Of a DNA stretch of 11,876 bases, positions 1 to 6,435 are shown piece by piece. Source of the stretch: Candidatus Omnitrophota bacterium (GTDB taxonomy: Bacteria > Omnitrophota > Gorgyraeia > Tantalellales > Tantalellaceae); the NCBI GenBank assembly GCA_013204685.1, contig JABMSC010000168.1, forward strand, positions 1 through 11,876, read 5' to 3'. Positions within the stretch are counted from its first letter, which is position 1, and the number at the start of each line of letters is the position of its first letter. The translations under genes and the position numbers were made by a program. The notes beneath the pieces were generated by a model. It was not told the DNA's origin and ran no database searches. It worked only from the letters and a program-made list of their open reading frames with translations.

Positions 1-9
1 GAGCTAACT

Positions 10-37
10 GCAACGAACCACGAACCACGAACCACGA
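10..37. repeat. Heptad tandem repeat (ACCACGA) before folK
   Basis: Four consecutive 7-bp units are visible: GCAACGA followed by three exact ACCACGA copies (17-37). Only three bases (ATT) separate the last unit from the folK ATG, so the repeat occupies the place where a ribosome binding site would be. It may extend to the left, but only nine bases of the window remain there. Units of the same form recur before dnaE. Confidence 0.85.
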
Positions 38-40
38 ATT

Positions 41-514
41 ATGGCTATAGCATACTTAAGCATAGGATCGAACGTAGGCGACAAGCTGTATAATTGCAAT
101 GAAGCCATCCGGCGTCTTCAGGAAGTGGAGGGCGCTGAAGTACTTGCAAGATCAGTCCTTTATCTTACGAAACCCGCTGGAGGGCCTCGTCAGGAAGATT
201 ATCTTAACGGTGTTTTAAAAATAGAAACGGAAAATCCTCCCAAAAGGCTTCTCCGGGACGTTAAGGCAATTGAGAATGATATGGGCAGAAAACCGGCGCC
301 TCGGAATTACCCGCGGATCATTGATATCGACATTCTTTTATACGATGACCTGGTTCTCAAAACAAGAGAGTTCACTATTCCTCATCCGCGGATGCATGAA
401 AGAAAATTTATATTAAAGGGCTTTAATGAAATTGCTCCCGAAGAAGTGCATCCGGTTACAGGGAAGACGGTGGGCCGGATGTACGAGGGGTTGATCCGCA
501 CGGCGGCATCATGA
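41..514 (+). CDS. folK: 2-amino-4-hydroxy-6-hydroxymethyldihydropteridine pyrophosphokinase (HPPK)
   Basis: Transfers pyrophosphate from ATP to 6-hydroxymethyl-7,8-dihydropterin in the cytosol, the step before dihydropteroate synthase in folate synthesis. The 157-residue length is typical of a stand-alone HPPK. The N-terminal strand carries the expected YLSIGSN segment (5-11). The family signature lies at 88-99, with the two Mg-binding aspartates D95 and D97, R92, and H115 in IPHPR. One signature position that is normally Gly or Ala is Tyr90. The start is the only sensible ATG, because the conserved YLSIGSN begins four residues in, yet no Shine-Dalgarno is present: the upstream bases are the ACCACGA repeat. 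The stop overlaps the panC start (ATGA), which implies translational coupling. It heads a cofactor cluster with panC, nadA and nadX. The assignment is secure; in vivo translation strength is unknown. Confidence 0.95.
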   Translation: MAIAYLSIGSNVGDKLYNCNEAIRRLQEVEGAEVLARSVLYLTKPAGGPRQEDYLNGVLKIETENPPKRLLRDVKAIENDMGRKPAPRNYPRIIDIDILLYDDLVLKTREFTIPHPRMHERKFILKGFNEIAPEEVHPVTGKTVGRMYEGLIRTAAS

Positions 515-1365
515 AAATAATCACCACTATCAGCGAAATGCAGGAGTTTTCCCGCGGGGCTAGAGCTGGCGGAAAGACCATTGGGTTTGTCCCGACAATG
601 GGATATTTGCATGAAGGGCATCTGAGTCTTGTGCGGGCCGCACGGGAGGAATGTGATATTGTGGTCTTGAGCATTTATGTTAATCCGATCCAGTTCTGTG
701 CCGGTGAAGATCTTGATAAATATCCGCGTGACATTGAAAGGGACAAGGCGCTTGCGGAAAAAGAAGGAGCGGATGTTATCTACGCACCGGACGACGGCGC
801 CATGTACCCCGCGGGATATGCCACTCGTATCGAAGTGAAAGCAAAACTGATCAACACCATGTGCGGGGTCTCCCGCCCGGGACACTTTATAGGAGTTACC
901 ACGATCGTGAATAAACTTTTCAACATTGTTTGTCCCGATAAGGCTTATTTCGGACAAAAGGATGCACAGCAGGTTGTGGTAATAAAAAAAATGGTCGAAG
1001 ACCTCAATATACCGGTGGAGATCCGTACAATGCCGGTGGTCAGAGAAGCCGATGGGTTAGCGATGAGTTCACGGAACAGTTACCTTTCCAAAGAGGAGAG
1101 GAAGCAGGCCCTCGGCATTTACAGAGCCGTTAAAAAGGCTGAAGAAATGATCGCAGCCGGAGAACTTTCAGCTGACAGAATAAAAGGGGAGATGTCCGTT
1201 ATTTTACGCGAGGGGAAAGATGTTAGAATAGATTATATTGAGATCGTAGATGCCGGGGATCTTGAAGAGGTGGAGAGGGTTAACGAAAGCACTTTGATCG
1301 CAATTGCCGCGCATGTTGGCAAAACGCGGCTGATCGATAATATGATAATTGAGAGCTTGAGCTGA
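511..1365 (+). CDS. panC: Pantothenate synthetase (pantoate--beta-alanine ligase)
   Basis: Condenses pantoate and beta-alanine, using ATP through a pantoyl-adenylate, to give pantothenate, the vitamin precursor of coenzyme A. The 284-residue length is normal. Class-I aminoacyl-tRNA-synthetase-like nucleotide motifs are clear: HEGH at 34-37 (HIGH-type) and the MSSRN segment at 185-189 (KMSKS-type loop region). Other family blocks are YVNPIQF (56-62), the FGQKD block (147-151) and GKTRLIDN (270-277). The ATG overlaps the folK stop by 4 nt. No good Shine-Dalgarno is seen close by (a GAGGGG lies over 20 nt upstream), so expression probably depends on ribosomes finishing folK. panB and panD are not in the window. 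Identity is certain from the motifs. Confidence 0.97.
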   Translation: MKIITTISEMQEFSRGARAGGKTIGFVPTMGYLHEGHLSLVRAAREECDIVVLSIYVNPIQFCAGEDLDKYPRDIERDKALAEKEGADVIYAPDDGAMYPAGYATRIEVKAKLINTMCGVSRPGHFIGVTTIVNKLFNIVCPDKAYFGQKDAQQVVVIKKMVEDLNIPVEIRTMPVVREADGLAMSSRNSYLSKEERKQALGIYRAVKKAEEMIAAGELSADRIKGEMSVILREGKDVRIDYIEIVDAGDLEEVERVNESTLIAIAAHVGKTRLIDNMIIESLS

Positions 1366-1377
1366 CAGGAGAGGAAG

Positions 1378-2316
1378 ATGATGAAACCCGAATTTGACGC
1401 AAAATACAAAGAACATCTTACAAGGAAGATACTTGATCTAAAAAAAGAGAGGGATGCGATCATCGTTGCGCATAATTATCAGCGCGATGAAATACAGGAA
1501 TTAGCCGATATTACGGGTGACTCTTACGCTTTGGCCACGAAAGTTGTCAAGGCAAAGGAAAAAGTTGTTGTATTCTGCGGAGTGAAGTTCATGGCAGAAA
1601 GCGCGTATATGCTGAGTCCCGGGAAAACAGTGCTCCTTCCCGTGGAGGAAGCGGGATGCCCCCTGGCGGATATGGCTACGGTTGAGAAACTAAGAAAGAA
1701 AAAAGATGAGTATCCGGAGGCTGCAGTTGTGAGTTATGTAAATTCTACCGCCGCTGTAAAAGCGGAAAGCGACATATGCTGCACATCCTCAAACGCCATC
1801 AAGGTGGTAAAATCCCTTAAAGAGGAGAAGATCATATTTGTTCCCGATAAGAACCTTGGCCGTTACGTAAGAGAGCATGTTCCGGAGAAGGAACTTATAC
1901 TGTGGGATGGTTACTGTGTTGTGCATATGCGGCTTACGAGGGAAGAAGTTGTAAAGACAAAAGAGCTTTATCCGAACGCGGAGTTTATAGTGCATCCAGA
2001 GTGCCGCAAGGAAGTTCTGGAACTTGCTGATTATACAGGAAGCACAGCCGGGATGCTGAAATATGTGAATGAAAGTCCCTGCCAGGAATTTATTGTAGGG
2101 ACAGAAATAGGCATTATTTACAGGATGAAAAGGGATAATCCGGAAAAGAAGTTTTATGTCCCGACGGATCAGTTTATTTGCGCGAATATGAAACTGACGA
2201 CACTTGGCTGGATCGCCAGATCACTTGAAAAGATGGTATACAAGATCGAAGTTCCGGAAAATACAGCTGTAAAAGCGCGAAAGGCTCTTGAGAGAATGGT
2301 TGAGGTAACGGGGTAA
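1378..2316 (+). CDS. nadA: Quinolinate synthase A
   Basis: A [4Fe-4S] enzyme that condenses iminoaspartate with dihydroxyacetone phosphate to make quinolinate in de novo NAD synthesis. The 312 residues match the compact (about 300-residue) form of the family rather than the longer enterobacterial one. Cluster cysteines are assigned by comparison with the Thermotoga-type enzyme: C94 (in AGCPLAD), C180 (in WDGYCVVH) and C268 (in ICANMKLTTL). Substrate-binding blocks AHNYQ (31-35), YVNSTA (120-125), VHPEC (205-209) and GTEIG (241-245) are all present. An AGGAG at 1367-1371 precedes two adjacent ATGs (1378 and 1381); spacing is 6 or 9 nt, so either could start translation. It begins 12 nt after panC and is very likely cotranscribed. 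Its substrate should be supplied by the NadX encoded next. Extra Cys134, Cys135 and Cys235 are not expected cluster ligands. Confidence 0.97.
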   Translation: MMKPEFDAKYKEHLTRKILDLKKERDAIIVAHNYQRDEIQELADITGDSYALATKVVKAKEKVVVFCGVKFMAESAYMLSPGKTVLLPVEEAGCPLADMATVEKLRKKKDEYPEAAVVSYVNSTAAVKAESDICCTSSNAIKVVKSLKEEKIIFVPDKNLGRYVREHVPEKELILWDGYCVVHMRLTREEVVKTKELYPNAEFIVHPECRKEVLELADYTGSTAGMLKYVNESPCQEFIVGTEIGIIYRMKRDNPEKKFYVPTDQFICANMKLTTLGWIARSLEKMVYKIEVPENTAVKARKALERMVEVTG

Positions 2317-2325
2317 GTTGTTTTT

Positions 2326-2384
2326 AGTGCTGGGTTCTGAGTGCTGAGTGCTGAGTTGTTCCCTAGCACCCAGCACTCAGCACT
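2326..2384. repeat. AGTGCTG heptad repeat with inverted arms (hairpin)
   Basis: Five 7-bp units run rightward (AGTGCTG, GGTTCTG, AGTGCTG, AGTGCTG, AGTTGTT; 2326-2360), then the same word returns inverted as TAGCACC, CAGCACT, CAGCACT (2364-2384). Two hairpin registers are possible: 2340-2353 with 2371-2384 (14 perfect pairs, 17-nt loop), or a longer imperfect stem from 2325 to 2385. The 3' side is followed only by AATTTT, so it is a weak candidate for a terminator. It fills most of the 92-nt gap between nadA and nadX and could damp read-through between them; that role is inference. Confidence 0.85.
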
Positions 2385-2395
2385 AATTTTAAACC

Positions 2396-2400
2396 GGAGG
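2396..2400 (+). promoter_or_regulatory. Ribosome binding site that fixes the nadX TTG start
   Basis: A strong GGAGG ends 8 nt before TTG 2409-2411. There is no in-frame ATG or GTG near the N-terminal Rossmann strand, and the other nearby TTG (2404) runs straight into a stop. This site therefore settles the unusual start codon. Confidence 0.85.
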
Positions 2401-2408
2401 GAGTTGTT

Positions 2409-3221
2409 TTGACGAAGAAAATCATAGGGATCATCGGCTGCGGAGCGATCGGAAGCGCGCTGGCAGAGTATGCATCAAAAAACATGACGGGATCGCTTGA
2501 GAGGATCATATTTTTTGATATAGATCCGGATAAAGCTACCAGCCTTATGAAAAAGGTGGCGATCTCCGAGACTGCCTCCAGTAAAAAAGAGGTCATAGAC
2601 AGGGCGCACCTTGTTATCGAAACGGCGACAAAAAAAATCGTCCCGGAGCTCTTGAAAACAATAATTGAAAAAAAGAAGGATCTGATAGTTTTAAGTATCG
2701 GGGGGCTCCTTGGGTGTGAAGATTTGATCGAAGAGGCAAGAAAGAAAAACATCAGGATAATACTTCCTTCAGGCGCCATATCCGGAATAGATGCTCTAAA
2801 GGCCTCTAAAATAGCGGGTCTCGAGAGCGTGACTCTTACAACGCGTAAAGCTCCAAAATCGATAAAAGGCGCGCCATACCTTGAGGAAAACGGGATCGAC
2901 GTTGATGCATTGACAGAAGAGACCGTTGTTTTTGAGGGTAATGCGCGCGAAGCGATGGAAGGTTTTCCGAAGAATGTAAACGTCTCAGCCCTTCTTTCAA
3001 TAGCAGGACTAGGCGCCGAAAAAACAAAAGTAAAGATCGTGATCTCGCCCGACTACACGAAAAACATACATGAGATCGAGATCATAAGTAAAGCCGGAAG
3101 CGTAACAACAAAAGTCCAGAATATTCCGTCCCCATCAAACCCCAAAACCAGCTATCTCGCGGCGTTGGCGGCCATTACGGCACTTGAGAATTACTTTGAC
3201 AGTATACGTATCGGTACATAG
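2409..3221 (+). CDS. nadX: L-aspartate dehydrogenase (NadX type)
   Basis: Oxidises L-aspartate to iminoaspartate with NAD(P)+, feeding NadA. It replaces the flavoenzyme NadB in several anaerobes and archaea. The 270 residues cover the family length. An N-terminal Rossmann fold has IIGIIGCGAIGSAL (5-18, GxGxxG). The aspartate-dehydrogenase blocks LPSGAISGIDAL (119-130), FPKNVNVSALLSIAGLG (186-202) and NPKTSYLAALAAI (244-256) follow. H221 in NIHEIEI is the likely catalytic histidine of the family. Translation starts at TTG behind a strong GGAGG. The gene follows nadA after a 92-nt gap holding a heptad hairpin repeat. The pairing with nadA supports a role in NAD synthesis rather than aspartate breakdown. 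Homoserine or other amino-acid dehydrogenases are less likely, given these blocks. Confidence 0.93.
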   Translation: MTKKIIGIIGCGAIGSALAEYASKNMTGSLERIIFFDIDPDKATSLMKKVAISETASSKKEVIDRAHLVIETATKKIVPELLKTIIEKKKDLIVLSIGGLLGCEDLIEEARKKNIRIILPSGAISGIDALKASKIAGLESVTLTTRKAPKSIKGAPYLEENGIDVDALTEETVVFEGNAREAMEGFPKNVNVSALLSIAGLGAEKTKVKIVISPDYTKNIHEIEIISKAGSVTTKVQNIPSPSNPKTSYLAALAAITALENYFDSIRIGT

Positions 3222-3242
3222 TCCCTGAAGCCCTGAATTTTC

Positions 3243-3271
3243 TTGACACAACCGCCCCTACATGTTATTTT
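3243..3271 (+). promoter_or_regulatory. Sigma-70-type promoter for the phosphate transporter gene
   Basis: A perfect -35 TTGACA (3243-3248) is followed after 17 bp by TATTTT (3266-3271), a four-of-six match to the -10. It lies in the 116-nt gap after nadX, giving a leader of roughly 60 nt. The spacer contains GCCCCTAC (3254-3261), the complement of an 8-mer repeated in two other gaps. Two CCCTGAAG/CCCTGAAT units stand at 3223-3238. No terminator for the upstream operon was seen. Confidence 0.6.
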
Positions 3272-3337
3272 ATGCCTGCCAAGATAGTTTTTCACGAATA
3301 AATTCAAAAATATCAATTAGGACCACGCAGTAACATT

Positions 3338-5029
3338 ATGGATACCAATCTTATATTCATGCTTATAGGAGGGCTAGGACTTTTTTTCTTCGGTATGCAG
3401 ATCATGTCCGAGGGACTTAAGAATATAGCCGGAGACCGCCTCAAGGCGATCCTCCACATGGTTACAAAGCTTCCCATTATAGGTATTCTGGTGGGGTTTA
3501 CAATAACTGCTCTCATTCAATCATCAAGTGCCACGACTGTAATGGTTGTGGGATTTGTCAATGCCGGACTTATAGTACTCAAACAGGCCATCAGCGTTAT
3601 TATAGGAGCCAACATCGGGACGACTGTTACCGCGTGGCTGGTGTCCTCCATGTCTGTTCTAAAGGTAACTCATTATGCGCTTCCGGCTGTGGGCATAGGT
3701 TTCGCCCTCACGACATTTGGAAGAACAAAAAATGCGAAGTTCTGGGGACAGGTCCTTATGGGTTTCGGTCTTCTTTTTATGGGCCTCGGATTCATGAAGG
3801 ACGCGTTTATGCCTTTGCGTGAAAGCCAGCATGTAATAGAGATGTTCGCCAAGTTTGGTGACAATCCTATGCTGGGAATTTTGGTTGGTATACTAGTTAC
3901 GATGCTCATCCAGTCTTCCAGTGCTACTATAGCTATAGTGCAGGTTATGGCGTTTAACGGAATTATAAGTTTCCCGGCCGCGATCACTTTAATGCTCGGC
4001 GGGGATATAGGAACAACGATAACCGCGCAGCTCGCGGCAATCGGTACTAATCTTGAGGCCCGGCGCGCCGCTATGGCGCATACGTTATTTAATTTCATTG
4101 GTGTTGGATACATGATAATCTTCATATATAATGGCTGGTTTGTCAGCTTTGTTGATTTTCTTATCCCGGGTGAAATAACCATTAAGAACATCATGTTTTA
4201 TATCGCCGTTGCCAATACGATATTTAAATTAACAAATGCCTGTATTTTTCTGCCGTTTATCGGGCTTCTTGAAAAAGCTTGTATATTTCTCGTGCCTAAG
4301 AGGAAGGGCATGATCGAGATGGGCCCGCAGTATCTGGAAAAACATCTTCTCGTAACGCCGCCCATTGCTATGGAGCAGGCCCGGAAAGAAACCGTCCGTA
4401 TGCTGTCCCTTTCGTGCAGGTCCGTTTCGAGTGCAATGAAAAGTTTTTTTGAGGATGATCTTTCGGAAGCTAAACCCGTTGAAAGACTTGAACAGGCGGT
4501 TGACAACCTCCAGTCGGCGATCACGCAGTATCTGGTTGAGCTTTCCCAGGAAGATCTTAGCCGGGAGGTATCCGAAGAGCTTCCTGTATTGATCCACAGC
4601 GTGAATGACATTGAAAGGATCGGTGATCATGCGGAAAACATAGTTGAGCTTACCGAACGAAAAATAGAAAAGAAACTTCCGTTTTCCGAGGAAGCGACAA
4701 GCGAACTCACTTTGATGTGGAACGAACTGAGCAGCATGATGATAGAAGCGCAGGAAGCCTTGAGAGGCAATGATACTGAAACGGCTGAAAATGTTCTTAG
4801 AAGAGAAGAACAGATAAATAAGTTTCAGATAGACCTGAAGAAAGCTCATGTCAGCCGCCTTAACCAGAGTTCCTGTGATATGAGATCCGGAGTTGTCTTT
4901 ATGGATCTTGTAGACAATATGGAGAAGATCGGGGACCATCTTTCCAATATAGCCCAGGGTGTTGTAAGCGGCATGAGATGGATGGGGGAGCGCGAAGGCG
5001 AATCCCTGCCGGCTGAAGAAACTGTATAG
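3338..5029 (+). CDS. Na+/phosphate cotransporter, NptA/YjbB-like, with PhoU-like C-terminal domain
   Basis: An inner-membrane sodium:phosphate symporter of the PNaS family, 563 residues. The membrane part (about 1-320) is an internal duplication. Each half carries the signature QSSSAT (61-66 and 192-197) followed by a Gly-rich IGTT segment (GANIGTT 90-96, GGDIGTT 221-227), with several hydrophobic helices around them. From about 345 onward there are two PhoU-like helical repeats with the usual metal-contacting motifs IERIGDHAENI (425-435) and MEKIGDHLSNI (528-538). The PhoU domain probably senses or gates phosphate flux; this fusion is common in the family. The gene has its own promoter. The ribosome site is poor: only AGGA at 3319-3322, 15 nt before ATG. 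No pst or pho genes are adjacent. The substrate is inferred from family and could include other anions. Confidence 0.9.
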   Translation: MDTNLIFMLIGGLGLFFFGMQIMSEGLKNIAGDRLKAILHMVTKLPIIGILVGFTITALIQSSSATTVMVVGFVNAGLIVLKQAISVIIGANIGTTVTAWLVSSMSVLKVTHYALPAVGIGFALTTFGRTKNAKFWGQVLMGFGLLFMGLGFMKDAFMPLRESQHVIEMFAKFGDNPMLGILVGILVTMLIQSSSATIAIVQVMAFNGIISFPAAITLMLGGDIGTTITAQLAAIGTNLEARRAAMAHTLFNFIGVGYMIIFIYNGWFVSFVDFLIPGEITIKNIMFYIAVANTIFKLTNACIFLPFIGLLEKACIFLVPKRKGMIEMGPQYLEKHLLVTPPIAMEQARKETVRMLSLSCRSVSSAMKSFFEDDLSEAKPVERLEQAVDNLQSAITQYLVELSQEDLSREVSEELPVLIHSVNDIERIGDHAENIVELTERKIEKKLPFSEEATSELTLMWNELSSMMIEAQEALRGNDTETAENVLRREEQINKFQIDLKKAHVSRLNQSSCDMRSGVVFMDLVDNMEKIGDHLSNIAQGVVSGMRWMGEREGESLPAEETV

Positions 5030-5080
5030 TAGGGGCCTGCCCCGTTACAAATTTCAAAGAAATTCATAATGAGGCAGGCC
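5029..5080. repeat. Nested inverted repeat with GTAGGGGC element
   Basis: It begins at the last base of the transporter stop codon. GGCCTGCC (5034-5041) is the exact complement of GGCAGGCC (5073-5080), and inside it AATTTC-AAA-GAAATT (5050-5064) forms a 6-bp triloop hairpin. An alternative small hairpin is GGGG-CCTG-CCCC (5032-5043), flanked by GTA and TAC. No T-run follows, so it is not a classic intrinsic terminator, although it could still slow or end transcription. The start carries the GTAGGGGC 8-mer also found near 10179 and, inverted, at 3254. Confidence 0.65.
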
Positions 5081-5086
5081 TTGCCA

Positions 5087-5134
5087 CTTAACCTCAACCT
5101 TAACTCCAACCTCAACTCTAACCTTAACCTTAAT
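5087..5134. repeat. Hexamer tandem repeat (YYYAAC)
   Basis: Eight back-to-back 6-bp units fit pyrimidine-pyrimidine-pyrimidine-A-A-C: CTTAAC, CTCAAC, CTTAAC, TCCAAC, CTCAAC, TCTAAC, CTTAAC and CTTAAT. Every unit varies only in the first three bases apart from the final T. The tract is fully pyrimidine-plus-A on this strand, is unlikely to fold, and ends 25 bp before the -35 of the next promoter. Confidence 0.9.
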
Positions 5135-5159
5135 CTATTAAATACGTTGCGAAAACCCA

Positions 5160-5188
5160 TTGACAAATTTCCTTCCCTCTAGTATCAT
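5160..5188 (+). promoter_or_regulatory. Sigma-70-type promoter for the IMP dehydrogenase gene
   Basis: A perfect -35 TTGACA (5160-5165), an exact 17-bp spacer and TATCAT (5183-5188, five of six to consensus) make this the best promoter in the window. Transcription would start near 5195, leaving a leader of about 60 nt. The -10 lies inside the left arm of the inverted repeat that continues to the ribosome site. Confidence 0.75.
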
Positions 5189-5247
5189 AGTTTAACTTAT
5201 CTCATAATAATATTATTACTCGCTCATAATAAAATGATACTAGGAGG
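5176..5247. promoter_or_regulatory. Inverted repeat joining the -10 box to the ribosome site
   Basis: CTAGTATCAT (5179-5188) is the exact complement of ATGATACTAG (5234-5243). Allowing one bulged G (5244), pairing extends three more bases, so CCT (5176-5178) covers the end of the AGGAGG ribosome site. The 45-nt interval holds a perfect 14-bp A/T palindrome (TAATAATATTATTA, 5205-5218) and a direct repeat CTCATAATAA (5201-5210 and 5223-5232). It could be an operator pair about 55 bp apart, or an RNA stem formed only in transcripts that start upstream. Confidence 0.6.
5242..5247 (+). promoter_or_regulatory. Ribosome binding site deciding the ATG start at 5254
   Basis: A full AGGAGG stands 6 nt before ATG 5254. 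The in-frame TTG at 5251 is only 3 nt away, too close, so the ATG is preferred. Confidence 0.85.
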
Positions 5248-5253
5248 TTTTTG

Positions 5254-6414
5254 ATGGGGATTTGGATCGGCAAGAATCGTAAGGCAAGGCGTAGTTACGG
5301 GTTTGATGAAGTTTCTCTTGTTCCGGGAGATTTGACCATAAATCCAAATGATGTAAACACTTCCTGTGAGATCGGAGGGATAAAATTTGAGGTTCCTATA
5401 ATGGCGTCTTCCATGGATGGGGTTGTCGATGTGGATTTTGCCATTGCTATGGGTAAGCTTGGCGGGGTAGCAGTTCTTCATCTTGAAGGTATCGCAACAA
5501 GGTATGATGATCCTAAAAAAGTTATCGAAAAGATAATAACCTGTGATTCCAATGAAAGCACGAAAGCCATACAGGATGTATATTCCGAACCGATAAAGAG
5601 AGAGCTTATAACCAAGAGAATAAAAGAAATAAAAGCTGCGGATGTTCCTGCGATAGCGAGTTGTAACCCGCAGATAGCCGGCGAATTCGGTCCGATAGCC
5701 CGTGACGCGGGATGCGATATTTTTATTATTCAGTCTACGGTGATCTCAACAAGACATGAATCAAGTGAGTATGAAGCGCTCGACCTGACCAAATTCTGCA
5801 AAGACATGAAAATACCGGTGCTTCTGGGGAACTGTGTTGATTACGATGTTGCTCTTAACATTATGAGAACCGGATGCCAGGGGATCTTCGTTGGTATAGG
5901 ACCGGGAACGGCCTGCACATCACGCGGTGTGCTCGGTATCGGTGTGCCGCAGATCACGGCTACCTGTGACTGCGCTGCCGCCAGAGACGAATATCATGAG
6001 GAATCCGGAAGATATGTTCCGATCATTGCTGACGGTGGCATGGCTACAGGCGGGGACATATGTAAAGCTTTTGCTGCAGGTGCCGATAGTGTTATGCTGG
6101 GGAATGCTTTTGCCAGAGCTGAAGAAGCTCCCGGTAAAGGGTATCATTGGGGCATGGCAATGCCGCATCCGTCTCTTCCGAGAGGAACACGTATAAAGGT
6201 TGGAACAGCAGGATCGCTTGAAGAGATCCTGTATGGGCCTGCGCGTCTCGATGATGGAACGCAGAACCTGGTGGGAGCGTTAGCAACAAGCATGGGTAAT
6301 CTCGGAGTCCGGAACATCCGCCAGATGCAAAAGGTCAATATAATAGTTGCTCCATCTATCCAGACGGAGGGCAAGGTTTACCAGGCGGCCCAGCGTGTGG
6401 GTATGAAGAAGTAA
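5254..6414 (+). CDS. guaB3: IMP dehydrogenase, GuaB3-type (no CBS domains)
   Basis: A TIM-barrel enzyme of the IMP dehydrogenase/GMP reductase superfamily, 386 residues from the ATG at 5254. The catalytic loop GIGPGTACTSRG (214-225) holds Cys221, which attacks C2 of IMP; IADGGMATGGDI (258-269) binds the phosphate. The order and spacing of blocks, including ARRSYGFDEVSLVPG (11-25), ASSMDGVVDV (51-60) and LPRGTRIKVGT (308-318), resemble the GuaB3 subfamily known from actinobacteria and cyanobacteria. The regulatory CBS pair inserted in classical GuaB is absent. The expected reaction is IMP plus NAD+ to XMP, the first step to GMP; the cyanobacterial GuaB3 has been reported to be an IMP dehydrogenase. 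GMP reductase activity is the main alternative. It has its own promoter and a strong ribosome site, and stands alone between the phosphate transporter and dnaE. Superfamily is certain, subfamily likely. Confidence 0.87.
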   Translation: MGIWIGKNRKARRSYGFDEVSLVPGDLTINPNDVNTSCEIGGIKFEVPIMASSMDGVVDVDFAIAMGKLGGVAVLHLEGIATRYDDPKKVIEKIITCDSNESTKAIQDVYSEPIKRELITKRIKEIKAADVPAIASCNPQIAGEFGPIARDAGCDIFIIQSTVISTRHESSEYEALDLTKFCKDMKIPVLLGNCVDYDVALNIMRTGCQGIFVGIGPGTACTSRGVLGIGVPQITATCDCAAARDEYHEESGRYVPIIADGGMATGGDICKAFAAGADSVMLGNAFARAEEAPGKGYHWGMAMPHPSLPRGTRIKVGTAGSLEEILYGPARLDDGTQNLVGALATSMGNLGVRNIRQMQKVNIIVAPSIQTEGKVYQAAQRVGMKK

Positions 6415-6435
6415 GTCGGGGACCAGGGGCGTATG

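Noticed and set aside
10..2384. CRISPR array from the tandem repeats
   Set aside because: Units are 6-7 bp with no unique spacers and no cas genes nearby.
3223..3238. Two-unit CCCTGAAG repeat after nadX
   Set aside because: Only two 8-bp copies; too short to separate from chance, though it sits in a gap like the longer arrays.
4229..4939. 236-codon minus-strand open frame inside the phosphate transporter gene
   Set aside because: It is antisense to a well-supported gene and shows no family motif.
5087..5134. Telomere-like repeat (CTTAAC resembles eukaryotic telomere words)
   Set aside because: The units vary at three positions, the array is short and internal, and it is surrounded by bacterial genes.
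4846..5166. Minus-strand open frame with a Leu-Arg-Leu-Glu repeat
   Set aside because: The repetitive peptide is simply the translation of the YYYAAC hexamer array; the rest lies antisense to the transporter gene and has no ribosome site.
5251..5253. TTG start for the IMP dehydrogenase gene
   Set aside because: It is only 3 nt from AGGAGG, whereas the next codon is an ATG with good spacing.
5189..5253. Purine or other metabolite riboswitch in the IMP dehydrogenase leader
   Set aside because: The leader is about 60 nt and mostly A/T, with no three-way junction or conserved riboswitch core visible.
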